Shown here one piece after another: positions 44,018-52,509 of a DNA stretch of 64,000 bases. Each line of letters begins with the position of its first letter. Positions within the stretch are counted from its first letter, which is position 1. The position numbers and the translations under genes are program-made. The stretch is from positions 124,001-188,000 of the forward strand of contig CAADGL010000007.1 in NCBI GenBank assembly GCA_900696525.1. Direction: 5' to 3'. The notes below the pieces were generated by a model. The model saw only the letters and a list, made by a program, of their open reading frames with translations, was not told the DNA's origin and did not search any database. This DNA is from an uncultured Planctomycetota bacterium. Lineage in GTDB: Bacteria > Planctomycetota > Phycisphaerae > UBA1845 > Fen-1342.

Positions 44018-45363
44018 TCTCGAGAGAATGGAAGATTGCCGCGGCGTTCGTAACTATCTTTCTGGCAGCCTATTACCTGCCGCTGGCCGATCCGAAGGTC
44101 TCCGGCGCGATTGTTGATGCGTTCAAGCTCCTCCAGTGGTATGCGCGAAATCACACACTCGCCTGCGTGGTTCCCGCACTCTTCATCGCCGGCGGCATCA
44201 TCACGTTCCTTTCACAGGACGCGGTGATGCGCTACCTGGGGCCGAAGTCGAACAGATTCTGGGCGTACACCGTTGCCTCGGTTGCCGGCGTGGTGCTGGC
44301 GGTCTGCTCATGCAGCGTGCTGCCGATGTTCGCGGGCATCTACCAGCTCGGCGCCGGTCTCGGTCCCGCGTCGGCGTTCCTCTACTCCGGTCCCGCGATC
44401 AACGTCCTGGCTATCTTTCTGACCGCGCGCGTGCTCGGGTTCGACATCGGCCTCTGGCGCGCACTCGGCGCGGTCGGCTTCGCATTCGTCGTCGGCCTCG
44501 GCATGGCGACTCTCTTCCGCAAGGAGGAGCAGGTCAAGGTTGAAGCTGCGACGCAAATGCCCGACCCGCCCCCCGCCAGACGGCCCGGCTGGCAAAACGG
44601 GCTGCTGCTGGCGTCGATGATCGGTTTCCTCGTCTTCAGCGACTGGTTCAATCCGGGCGACGCGATCGTGAAGCGTGTCGACGGAAGCGAGCTCCGCGGC
44701 GTCGTGCTCCAGGAAATGCACGACGAAGTCATGATCCAGGTGCAGGAGAGCGCCGCAAACGTTCGCGCAGGCGACCGGCTCACGCTGCCCAAGGCGGAAA
44801 TCGCCGCCATCGTCGAGGCCAGAAGCTGGGTGATGGATGTCTACCACCTTCGCTGGTGGTTGGCCGGCGCTTGTGGCCTGGCCGTCGCGCTCATGAGCTG
44901 GCGCTGGGTCGAGCGCGACGAGTTCAAGCTCTGGATGCACAACACCTGGGACTTCGCCAAGCTGCTGATCCCGCTGCTCTTCGGCGGCGTGTTCGTCGTC
45001 GGGTTCATCTCGGCCCTGCTGCCCGACAAGCAGATCGCCGCCCTCGTCGGCGACAACAGCCTCAGCGCGAACTTCGTCGCGTCACTCGTCGGAGCGCTGT
45101 TCTACTTCGCGACGCTGACCGAGGTGCCGATCACGCAGGCGCTCATGGAGCACGGCATGACCCGCGGGCCGGCGCTGGCGCTGCTCCTGGCCGGGCCCGC
45201 GCTGTCGCTGCCGAACTTGCTCGTGCTGGTCCGGGTAATGGGCGTCAAGAAGACCATCGCATTCAGCTCGATCATCGTCGTCGTGGCGACGCTGGTCGGC
45301 ATGATCTACGGCGCGACACAGGCCACGGCGCCGGTCGTCGCGCAGTCAGGAGTGTTGCCATGA
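44014..45363 (+). CDS. arsP: ArsP/DUF318-type permease
   Basis: A 449-residue polytopic membrane protein of the permease DUF318 family: first half with AVCSCSVLPMFAGIYQLGAGLGPASAFLYSGPAIN (Cys98 and Cys100 in the membrane), second half repeating the pattern (ATLTEVPITQALMEHGM...LAGPALSLPN). Between them is a ~130-residue soluble loop. Family members export organoarsenicals or other metal-thiol compounds. The ribosome-binding site is GAAGGGAG. Its stop overlaps the next gene's ATG (ATGA). Export of trivalent methylarsenic is likely but not proven by sequence. Confidence 0.88.
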   Translation: MISREWKIAAAFVTIFLAAYYLPLADPKVSGAIVDAFKLLQWYARNHTLACVVPALFIAGGIITFLSQDAVMRYLGPKSNRFWAYTVASVAGVVLAVCSCSVLPMFAGIYQLGAGLGPASAFLYSGPAINVLAIFLTARVLGFDIGLWRALGAVGFAFVVGLGMATLFRKEEQVKVEAATQMPDPPPARRPGWQNGLLLASMIGFLVFSDWFNPGDAIVKRVDGSELRGVVLQEMHDEVMIQVQESAANVRAGDRLTLPKAEIAAIVEARSWVMDVYHLRWWLAGACGLAVALMSWRWVERDEFKLWMHNTWDFAKLLIPLLFGGVFVVGFISALLPDKQIAALVGDNSLSANFVASLVGALFYFATLTEVPITQALMEHGMTRGPALALLLAGPALSLPNLLVLVRVMGVKKTIAFSSIIVVVATLVGMIYGATQATAPVVAQSGVLP

Positions 45364-45608
45364 GAATCGAGATCATTGGAACAGGCTGTCCGAAGTGCAG
45401 TCTGCTCGAGCAGACCACCAAGGCCGCCGCCGACAAGCTCGGACTGCGTTACGAATTGGAGCATGTGAAGGACATCAAGGAGTTCGCGAAACGCGGCGTG
45501 ATGCTCACGCCAGCGCTGGTCGTCGACGGCAAGGTGGTCGTCGCCGGCAAGGTTCCGCCGGCAGCGGAGGTCGAACGACTGCTCGTCGCCGCCACGCCAT
45601 CCCAGTGA
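45360..45608 (+). CDS. Small thioredoxin-like redox protein (MTH895/TM0996 type)
   Basis: An 82-residue thioredoxin-fold protein with the C10-P-K-C13 active site at the end of strand 1 (IIGTGCPKC) and the cis-Pro segment GVMLTPALVVDGKVV. This small group accompanies DUF318 permeases in metal-handling operons. It is translationally coupled to the permease. A role in reducing a metal or disulfide for the permease is inferred. Confidence 0.9.
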   Translation: MRIEIIGTGCPKCSLLEQTTKAAADKLGLRYELEHVKDIKEFAKRGVMLTPALVVDGKVVVAGKVPPAAEVERLLVAATPSQ

Positions 45609-45647
45609 CCCAAAACGAACCTGCGGTTCGATTCGAGGGCAAGCATC

Positions 45648-45863
45648 ATGGCCCGCAACACGCTGAATTCCATCATCGACGCGGCCACGTTCGCCGTCAT
45701 GCTGACGATGATCGCCACACGCCTGCTCATCCGTTTCGTGCTGCCGCCCGGCAGCGGCGAGCGGCGATCGCTGTGGGACTACACGGGAAACGACTGGGGC
45801 GATGTTCATTTCTGGCTGGCGGTGGCTTGGAGGCGGCTGACGGTGAGCAGCGCGCCCCGTTAG
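45648..45863 (+). CDS. DUF4405-like small membrane protein (short form)
   Basis: The 71-residue protein begins NTLNSIIDAATFAVMLTMIATRLLIRFVLPPGSGE, then WDYTGNDWGDVHFWLAVAW, the pattern of DUF4405 (cytochrome b561-related) proteins. His in DVHFW is conserved in the family, but the second half (more helices and another His) is missing, replaced by RRLTVSSAPR. It may be truncated. A GAGGGC site precedes the ATG. Confidence 0.65.
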   Translation: MARNTLNSIIDAATFAVMLTMIATRLLIRFVLPPGSGERRSLWDYTGNDWGDVHFWLAVAWRRLTVSSAPR

Positions 45864-45874
45864 GAGCAATCAAC

Positions 45875-46309
45875 ATGCGCAAGAGCAACATCCAGAACCT
45901 GCTGATCGCCGCGAGCGTCCTGATCGTAGTTGCGGTCTTCGCCGCGGTACGGCAAAGCCGGACGAACGGCCCAACCGACACAATTCAAGAAACCGCACCC
46001 GTGGCCACGGCGCCTGTCACCGTCGCGACGCCTCGAATTCCACGGATGGTGGATCTCGGTGCCGACAAGTGCATTCCGTGCAAGCAGATGGCTCCGATAC
46101 TCGCAGAGTTGAAAACAGAATACGCGGGGCGGGCCACGATCGAGTTTATCGACGTCTGGAAGAATCCGCATGCTGGCAAGGAACACGGCGTACGTCTCAT
46201 CCCCACGCAGATCTTCTTCGACCGCGAGGGGAAGGAAGTCTGGCGTCACGAGGGCTTCCTGTCCAAGGCCGAAATCGTCGCCAAGCTGAAAGAACTGGGA
46301 GCCGGGTGA
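45875..46309 (+). CDS. Membrane-anchored thioredoxin-like protein
   Basis: 144 residues: an N-terminal signal anchor (NLLIAASVLIVVAVFAAV), a Thr/Pro/Ala-rich spacer, then a thioredoxin domain with C66-I-P-C69 and the cis-Pro RLIPTQIFFD. It would act in the periplasm and be reduced by the CcdA encoded next. The AGGAG site is well placed. It overlaps ccdA by one base (TGATG). Confidence 0.9.
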   Translation: MRKSNIQNLLIAASVLIVVAVFAAVRQSRTNGPTDTIQETAPVATAPVTVATPRIPRMVDLGADKCIPCKQMAPILAELKTEYAGRATIEFIDVWKNPHAGKEHGVRLIPTQIFFDREGKEVWRHEGFLSKAEIVAKLKELGAG

Positions 46310-46986
46310 TGCTCGAACAGCTCTCCGAGAACCTGGCCCAGGTGGTTCAAAGCAACCCGTGGCTCGCGCCGGCCGCGGCGTTCGTCGGCGGGATTCTGAC
46401 GGCGGCCAACCCGTGCGTGCTGGCGATGGTGCCGCTGATGGTCGGCTACGTCGCCGGGCAGGAATCACGCGGCGTCGGGCGCTCGTTTCTGCTCTCGCTG
46501 ACATTCAGCATCGGCCTGACGATCATGTTCACGATTCTGTTCTTCGCGACCTGGGCGGCGAGTTCGATGCTCAGGGCGAGCTGGTGGACGTACGTCGCCG
46601 CCGGCGTCTGCCTCTTGATGGGCCTGCACCTGGTGGGCTTGCTGCATTTCCGAATTCCCGCACCGGCTGGCTTCCAGCCGAAGCAGAAGGGCTTCATCGG
46701 CGCGCTGCTGCTGGGGCTGCTCTTCGGGCTGGTCTCACTGCCGTGCGCAGGACCGGTGCTGCTCGCGCTGCTCGCCGTCGTCCCGCTCAGCGGCGCGGCC
46801 TTTGGGGCGCTGCTGCTGGTCGCGTACAGCCTCGGGCATTGCGGACTGGTCATGGCGGGCGGAACGTCGATGGGCTTCGTGCAGCGGCTGGCCGACTCGC
46901 GCGGCTGGACACGCAGCGCCGACGTGCTGCGGCAACTCGCCGGCGTGTTGATCCTGCTGCTTGGAGTATTCCTGCTTTTCTCATGA
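46309..46986 (+). CDS. ccdA: CcdA/DsbD-like transmembrane thiol reductant carrier
   Basis: 225 residues with six hydrophobic helices and the two membrane cysteines of the family, C36 in TAANPCVLAM and C146 in SLPCAGPV. It moves reducing equivalents from cytoplasmic thioredoxin to periplasmic thiol proteins, here most likely the thioredoxin encoded just upstream. Its place inside an ars operon suggests electron supply to As- or metal-related disulfide exchange. Confidence 0.92.
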   Translation: MLEQLSENLAQVVQSNPWLAPAAAFVGGILTAANPCVLAMVPLMVGYVAGQESRGVGRSFLLSLTFSIGLTIMFTILFFATWAASSMLRASWWTYVAAGVCLLMGLHLVGLLHFRIPAPAGFQPKQKGFIGALLLGLLFGLVSLPCAGPVLLALLAVVPLSGAAFGALLLVAYSLGHCGLVMAGGTSMGFVQRLADSRGWTRSADVLRQLAGVLILLLGVFLLFS

Positions 46987-46998
46987 GGTGATTCGACG

Positions 46999-48117
46999 AT
47001 GGCCGAAACGAACGACGTGCGGCGGTTGAACGTGTTCGAGCGTTACCTGACGCTCTGGGTGGCGCTGTGCATGGTGGTCGGCATTGCGCTGGGCAAGCTG
47101 CTGCCGGGCGTGACCGACACCCTCCGCCGCATCGAGTTCGCCGGCGGCAGCCAGATCAACATCCCCATCGCCGTGCTCATCTGGCTCATGATCTACCCCA
47201 TGATGCTCAAGGTCGATTTCACGTCCATCCTCGGCGTCGGCAAGCGGCCCACGGGCCTGATCATCACCTGCCTCGTCAACTGGCTGGTCAAGCCGTTCAG
47301 CATGGCCCTCATCGGATACGTCTTCTTCAAGCACCTGTTCCTGCCCTGGATCGGCGCCGAACTCGCCGACCAGTACATCGCCGGCGTCATCATCCTCGCC
47401 GCCGCCCCCTGCACCGCGATGGTCTTCGTCTGGAGCTACCTGACGCGCGGCGACGCCGCCTACACGCTGGTGCAGGTCTCGGTCAACGACCTGCTGATGC
47501 TCGTGCTCTTCGCGCCGATCGTGACGTTCCTCGTCAGCGGCGCCTCGGCGCTGACCGTGCCCTTCATGGTGCTCATTTACGCCGTCATCTGTTTCATCGT
47601 CATCCCGCTCGCCGCCGGCGCCGTCACGCGCTACTCGCTGATTCGTCGGCGCGGCGTCGAGTGGTTCGAGAAGTCGTTCCTGCCGCGCTTTCACCCCGTG
47701 GCCGTGCTGGCCCTGCTGGCGACGCTCGTTCTCATCTTCGCGTTCCAGGCGGACAACATCACGAATCGCTTCTTCCACGTGGTCCTGATTGCGATTCCGA
47801 TTCTGCTCCAGGTGTACTTCAACTCGTCGCTGGTCTACGGGCTGATGAAGCTCTTCCGCGTGCCGCACAGCGTGGCCGCTCCGGGCGCGCTGATCGGCGC
47901 GAGCAACTTCTTCGAGCTGGCCGTGGCGACGGCCATCGCCCTGTACGGCCCCGAATCCGGCGCGGCCCTGGCGACGGTCGTCGGTGTGCTCGTCGAGGTG
48001 CCCGTCATGCTCAGCGTCTGCGCCTTCTGCAACCGCACCCGCGGCTGGTTCGACCGCGCAACGGCGGACCAGCAGCCCGCGCCCCACCGCGCGGCCGCCG
48101 CCACGCGGGCGCGCTGA
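46999..48117 (+). CDS. acr3: Arsenite efflux pump ACR3
   Basis: 372 residues, ten membrane helices (bile-acid/arsenite permease fold). The essential ACR3 cysteine is C138 in ILAAAPCTAMVFVWSYL; other marks are YPMMLKVDF and a late GASNFFELAVATAI. It exports arsenite using the proton gradient. The ribosome-binding site is GAGGTG; the spacing from ccdA is 12 bp, so it ends the operon. A C-terminal Ala/Arg-rich tail is unusual but small. Confidence 0.95.
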   Translation: MAETNDVRRLNVFERYLTLWVALCMVVGIALGKLLPGVTDTLRRIEFAGGSQINIPIAVLIWLMIYPMMLKVDFTSILGVGKRPTGLIITCLVNWLVKPFSMALIGYVFFKHLFLPWIGAELADQYIAGVIILAAAPCTAMVFVWSYLTRGDAAYTLVQVSVNDLLMLVLFAPIVTFLVSGASALTVPFMVLIYAVICFIVIPLAAGAVTRYSLIRRRGVEWFEKSFLPRFHPVAVLALLATLVLIFAFQADNITNRFFHVVLIAIPILLQVYFNSSLVYGLMKLFRVPHSVAAPGALIGASNFFELAVATAIALYGPESGAALATVVGVLVEVPVMLSVCAFCNRTRGWFDRATADQQPAPHRAAAATRAR

Positions 48118-48240
48118 ACCTGCCGGCTCCAGCGCTTCTGCTTTCTCGTAAGGCAGAATCCAGGCTTGAGGAACCTCTGAATGAGGAACCTCCGAATGGT
48201 TTGGCACGGGCTATTAGCCAGCGCGCCAGCGTTCGCGCGC

Positions 48241-49734
48241 TCAGCCGCCCCGCAGCACGCCGTCGCGCTGCGCGATGCGCCGCGCCACGTCGGCGCCGCT
48301 GCTCAGCGCGCCTTCCATGTACCCGACGAACTTGTAGCAGCAATGCTCCCCAGCCAGGTGCAGGCGGCTCGCCACCGGCTTTTCGAGCAGCGGCCCAATC
48401 GTCGTCACCTGCCCCGGCGCAGGAAACGAGTACCCCGCCAGCGACCACGGGTCGCGCGGCCAGCTCATGAAACGCGCCCGCTCGAAGTGCTGACCGAAGT
48501 CCGGATAGAACTTCTCGAACTCGCCGCGATACAGCTCGTCGCGCCGCTCCTTCTCGAAGCCCAGGCACCGCTCCGCAGACTCCGCGCTCGAAAACCCAAC
48601 CAGCGCCGCCGGCCCCTCCCCCTCCTGGTTGTCCGTCCCCTCCCAGGTCATGTTGATCGCCCCGTCGGAAAGCGCGTCCGGCGACAGCTTGCTCTCTTTC
48701 CAGAAGCGCCCCTTCAGCGCCGCCAGGTACTTGATGCTCCGCCCCATCTGCGGCGCCAGCTTCCCCGGCAGCCCCGGCTGAATGTCGATCTTGCTCCACA
48801 GGCTCGGCGGCGCCGTCAGCACCACATCGTCGCACTCGATCGTGCGGCCGTCCTTGCACGTGACCCGCACGCCCCCGTCGCGCACCACGATCTGCGACAC
48901 CGGCAGCCCCAGCACCAGGCGGTCCTTGCCGATCTCCCCGGCCAGCTTGTGCGCGAGCTGCTGGTTGCCCCCCTTGCAGCGATACACCTCGCTGTCCGTC
49001 CAGTATTTCTCCAGCCCCCCAGCCTTCACCGCCGTCAACATCCCCAGCAGGCTCTGCTGCTCCGGCGATACACCGTTGTCTGCCAGCAGCGTCGTCAGTA
49101 CGCCCAGCCGCGCGTGCGCCGACACGCTCAGCTCGCGCGCCCACGCCGCCGCGCTCGTGCGGTCGAGCTTCTCGGCATCCGGGCTCGTCCAGGGCCGGTC
49201 GGCGTCGATCGGCTCGGCCAGCTTGTTCATCCCGGCGAATCCCGCGTCCATCTCCTCGTAGAGCTTCTCGACCTCCTCGCTCGACAGACGCTTGCCGCCC
49301 AGCACCACCGGGAACTCGGCCTCCTCGTCTTCGGTCACGTCGAGGAACTCCAGCCCGAAACGCTTGGCGTAGGCGACCCAGTGCGGATGATTGGAGCCGA
49401 TCAGCTCGGCCCCGCCTTCGACCACGCGCCCCGGCACGAAATCGGTGAACGTCAGCACCCGCCCGCCGACGCGGTCGCGCGCGTCGATCACCGTCACGTC
49501 GTAGCCGGCGCCCTTCAGCTCGAAGGCGCAGGCCAGCCCGCTGAACCCGGCGCCCACCACCACCACGCGCTTCCCCACAGCGACCGCCCCCGCCGCCACC
49601 ACCGACGACGGCAACCGGCCCAGCAGCAACGCGCCCGCCGCCGCCGCGCTGGCACGCAGAAACTCACGCCGCGAAGGGCCGCGCAGACTCGGATCGAAGC
49701 GGCGCTTGAGCCGCGCATAGAGCGAACGTGACAT
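48241..49734 (-). CDS. Tat-exported FAD-dependent amine oxidase
   Basis: 497 residues. The N-terminus has a twin-arginine signal (SRREFLRAS, residues 21-29) followed by a hydrophobic stretch. The FAD domain has GAGFSG (61-66) and the flavin-containing amine oxidase DARDRVGGRVLT segment; the C-terminal HLAGEHCCYKFVGYMEGAL lies where amine oxidases bind FAD. The substrate could be an amine, amino acid or carotenoid-like compound. It follows the frameshifted exported protein on the same strand, 47 bp apart, suggesting they work together. Confidence 0.9.
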   Translation of the reverse strand: MSRSLYARLKRRFDPSLRGPSRREFLRASAAAAGALLLGRLPSSVVAAGAVAVGKRVVVVGAGFSGLACAFELKGAGYDVTVIDARDRVGGRVLTFTDFVPGRVVEGGAELIGSNHPHWVAYAKRFGLEFLDVTEDEEAEFPVVLGGKRLSSEEVEKLYEEMDAGFAGMNKLAEPIDADRPWTSPDAEKLDRTSAAAWARELSVSAHARLGVLTTLLADNGVSPEQQSLLGMLTAVKAGGLEKYWTDSEVYRCKGGNQQLAHKLAGEIGKDRLVLGLPVSQIVVRDGGVRVTCKDGRTIECDDVVLTAPPSLWSKIDIQPGLPGKLAPQMGRSIKYLAALKGRFWKESKLSPDALSDGAINMTWEGTDNQEGEGPAALVGFSSAESAERCLGFEKERRDELYRGEFEKFYPDFGQHFERARFMSWPRDPWSLAGYSFPAPGQVTTIGPLLEKPVASRLHLAGEHCCYKFVGYMEGALSSGADVARRIAQRDGVLRGG

Positions 49735-49781
49735 GGTTCGACCTTCCCTTCGTCACACGGCCGGCAGCGCCGCAACCGCGA

Positions 49782-50913
49782 TCACTCGTCGTTGGTCGGC
49801 CCCACCGCCAGCAGCCAGAGCTTCACGAAGTTCATGATCTGCTGCTTGCTCAGCTTATTGGCGTGCAGGCCGTAAGTCACCTTGCTGCTGCTCGGCGTAT
49901 CGCCGCCGGGAATGAACGTGTCTTCGTACGAAATCCGGCCCGTCAGCGACGGAACCGTGTTATCCACCGCGAAGAAGGCCTCCTCGTCGCTCATCTTCTC
50001 GAACGCCGCGGCCTCCGTGCTCGCGGTGCGGTGCTTCTCCTCGTTGAAACGCAGGTTGAACTCGTAGTAGCCCTTGCCGTTGCTGGCGCGGTTCTCGTCC
50101 TCAACCCACTTGATCGACCCCGTGACGACTGTCCTCCACGTCCTTCCCGTTCAGGTTGTAGACGAATCGGATGCCGTCCGTGTACCAGTTGCCCGTCTCG
50201 TAGTCGTAGTCCAGCCGCCCGTTGACCCGCGCCCGGCCATATACCTCCGCCGGCCCCTTGGCCAGCTGCACGTCCGCGAAGCGCATCGGGTCGCTGCGCT
50301 TCACCACCACCTCGACCGTCCGCTGGCCGACCGCGCGCTTGAACGTGTACGCCGCCAGGCTGTCCTTCTTCTCGGCCTTGCCCATCAGCTTGCCCGCGAA
50401 GTTCTCCGTGAACCCCTGCGCCCGGCCCACCGTGTCGACCGCCACCCGCAGCGGCCGCTCCTCCTTCGCGCCGCCCGACAAATCGTACGCCCCGCTCCCC
50501 GTGTCGATCGGCACCACCCCCACCCACTTCCCCACGACCTTCTTCTGCTTCGGGTCACGCGGATTCAGCACCGCCAGGCTGATGTCGTACCCCAACGCCG
50601 CACCCTGCTTCAGCCGCCGCAGGTTCTTCGTGTAGATGTTCGGCTGCCGCACGATCTTCCCTGCAAACTCCGTCGTCCCCGCTACCGCCAGGCTCAGCGT
50701 GTAGACGTCCTGCACGTTCAGCGCCGGCGAGCCCTCGACGAACTCGCCCGTCGTGTCGGGCGTCGTCCGCGTCTTGAACTCGATCTGCATCGTCCCGCTG
50801 ACCACGTTGTCTTCCGTCAGCAGGTCACTCTCCTGCGCCATCCCGGCCGCCGCCCCGAGCACCACCATCCCCGTTAGAACCGAACCACACAGCTTCAATA
50901 CTCGCGAACTCAT
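49782..50913 (-). pseudogene. Exported protein of unknown family, disrupted by a frameshift
   Basis: The gene starts at ATG 50913 (AAGGAG ribosome-binding site) with a signal peptide (CGSVLTGMVVLGAAAGMAQ). The frame runs to a TGA at 50101, but the sequence continues convincingly in another frame (VVTGSIKWVEDENR onward, through MSDEEAFFAVDNT to the stop at 49782). The switch is at about 50130, where one extra base breaks the frame; joined, the protein would be ~376 residues. The family is not recognised: beta-rich, with repeated Lys/Asp segments. The frameshift may be a real mutation or a sequencing error. Confidence 0.65.
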
Positions 50914-51351
50914 CGTCTTGCTCCTTGGGCGGATTCCCCAGCCCCGCGGACGACCGATCTCGCAATCGAGAACAACACCCTTCCAGAACCGTCTCATCGG
51001 CTGGCAGACCGTCGTGACACCAACCGGCGGGCCGGTCCGGCATGGCCCGGCCGAGAAAGTACGCAGGCTGGCTGGCCTTGGCAAGCGGCCCCGCATCACC
51101 GGAAGGGAGGTCCGGGCTGCTGAGTTCTGCTCCTGGACCCTTGCCGTGAGCCCACAAGAACGCGCTTTCTGATCCCCGTGCCGGAGATGCTCCAGATACC
51201 GCTCCCGACGTGTTTCCGCTCCGGCGAATCGACATCCAGCCAGCCACACGATCCGGCGCCGCCCAATCCGTGCACGCTACCGGCGGTGCTATTGGAGCCC
51301 ATGGCGACTATAGGTATGCCCAAAATAAAACCGATAATCCGCGCACGCGCC
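50914..51351. other. Intergenic region before the lexA promoter
   Basis: No gene is supported. Open frames on both strands lack starts with ribosome-binding sites and family features. A GC-rich, self-complementary stretch (about 51020-51140, with CCGGCGGGCCGG and GGCCCGGCC) could hold an RNA structure, but no known riboswitch or small RNA was recognised. Confidence 0.4.
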
Positions 51352-51380
51352 TTGACACAGGGCAGTAGTTAGGTTACTAT
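51352..51380 (+). promoter_or_regulatory. lexA promoter with candidate LexA site
   Basis: TTGACA-N17-TACTAT. Within the spacer GTTAGGTT (51368-51375) matches the recA promoter. A further direct agreement of T-T and G positions extends the match to 12 of 16 bases. Confidence 0.65.
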
Positions 51381-51420
51381 TAGCGTGTCACTGAAGTTCC
51401 GGCCCGCAAAGGAGTGCGCC

Positions 51421-51945
51421 GTGTCCAATGAACTTCGACCGGAGCGAACTCTGTGCCTGCTCGGTCCCGGCGGTGACTTTTGCAGCGCCGTTCACCCGAC
51501 TCGGACCGGGCTCAGACGCAGCGCGGTGTCCTACGAGCAGGTGCTCGACCTCGCCGCCTGGCTCCGGCGCCGGGTCGGTCTCGGGCCAGCGCCGAGCGCC
51601 ACCCGGGCCGCCGTTGAGCCCGCCGACGCTCGCGTCTGGTCGGCCGCGCGGCGCGAGTTGCCTCCGGTCGTTCTTGGCTCCCTGAGTGCCTTCCTGGCCG
51701 AGGAGTGGTCTGATGCCACGGCAGAAAACGTCCAAGTCCCAGCCCGCGTCGCTCACGCCCAAGCAGCTCCGCGTGCTGACCTTCATCCGCGATTTCTCCC
51801 ACGCCCGCGGCTACGCCCCCACGATGCAGGAGCTGGCCGACGAGTTCGGGGTCAGCAAGGTGACCGTGTTCGAGCACATCGCCGCCCTCCAGAAGAAGGG
51901 CTTGCTCCGGCGTTCGCGCCACAAGGCACGCTCTTTGCGACTTAG
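51421..51945 (+). CDS. Possible upstream gene overlapping lexA
   Basis: A frame starting at GTG 51421 has a very good ribosome-binding site (AAAGGAG, 6-base spacing) just after the mapped promoter. Its first ~98 residues (MSNELRPERTLCLLG, later SYEQVLDLAAWLRRRVG) have a helix-forming look, but the rest overlaps lexA and looks like shadow sequence. Either a short leader gene lost its stop by frameshift, or this is a long lexA leader. Confidence 0.35.
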   Translation: MSNELRPERTLCLLGPGGDFCSAVHPTRTGLRRSAVSYEQVLDLAAWLRRRVGLGPAPSATRAAVEPADARVWSAARRELPPVVLGSLSAFLAEEWSDATAENVQVPARVAHAQAAPRADLHPRFLPRPRLRPHDAGAGRRVRGQQGDRVRAHRRPPEEGLAPAFAPQGTLFAT

Positions 51946-52345
51946 CGACGACATCGCCTTTCCCGACGAGCGCGCCACCCGACTCCCGCTCGCGGGCACC
52001 ATCGCCGCCGGCCGCCCCATCGAGGCCATCGAAACCCGCGAAGTCGTCGATCTCGAGGAGATGTTCGTCTCCCCGCACGGCAACTTCGTCCTCCGCGTCC
52101 GCGGCGACAGCATGATCGGCGACCACATCTGCGATGGCGACCTCGTCATTGTCGAACGCCGCGAAACCGCCCGCGACGGCGAGACCGTCGTCGCCCTCCT
52201 CGACGACGGAGAGGCCACGCTCAAGCGGTTCTACCGCACCGCCACCGGCGTTCGCCTCGAGGCCTCAAACCCAGCCTACGAGCCCATCATCGTGCCGAAC
52301 GTTGCCATCCAGGGCGTGGTCGTCGGCGTCCTCCGCCAGTACTGA
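51713..52345 (+). CDS. lexA: LexA repressor
   Basis: 210 residues: winged-helix N-terminus (LTPKQLRVLTFIRDF, GYAPTMQELADEFGVSKVTVFEHIAALQKKG) then a peptidase S24 domain with the self-cleavage site A99-G100, catalytic Ser133 (GDSM) and Lys171 (EATLKRFY). RecA filaments trigger its cleavage and derepress the SOS genes. ATG 51713 has GAGGAG upstream. The recognition helix (SKVTVFEHIAAL) is of the kind found outside Gammaproteobacteria, so its operator will not be the E. coli SOS box. Confidence 0.95.
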   Translation: MPRQKTSKSQPASLTPKQLRVLTFIRDFSHARGYAPTMQELADEFGVSKVTVFEHIAALQKKGLLRRSRHKARSLRLSDDIAFPDERATRLPLAGTIAAGRPIEAIETREVVDLEEMFVSPHGNFVLRVRGDSMIGDHICDGDLVIVERRETARDGETVVALLDDGEATLKRFYRTATGVRLEASNPAYEPIIVPNVAIQGVVVGVLRQY

Positions 52346-52509
52346 CCCCAGCGAACGCCGCATCCGCCGCGCACTCCGGCTCCCTTGTCGTTACACTTTG
52401 CCATGGACGGCGACGCGCGTTCGCCTTCCGCTTCGGCGGCCTCCGTGGCCTGCACTCGCGGCCGAGCGCCGATGCCTCGTGTCGTCTTCGAACCTCGGGG
52501 AGGTCAGCC

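Noticed and set aside
45600..45660. tRNA-like TTCGATTC stretch
   Set aside because: No acceptor, D or anticodon arms can be drawn around it; it lies at the end of a coding region.
50990..51180. Possible structured RNA (SRP-, RNase P- or riboswitch-like GGTCCGGGCTGC and GGAAGGGAGG pieces)
   Set aside because: The pieces are in the wrong order and lack the other conserved blocks of each known RNA.
52346..52509. Guanidine riboswitch before the SMR exporter
   Set aside because: No pattern of guanidine-I, -II or -III riboswitches could be seen.
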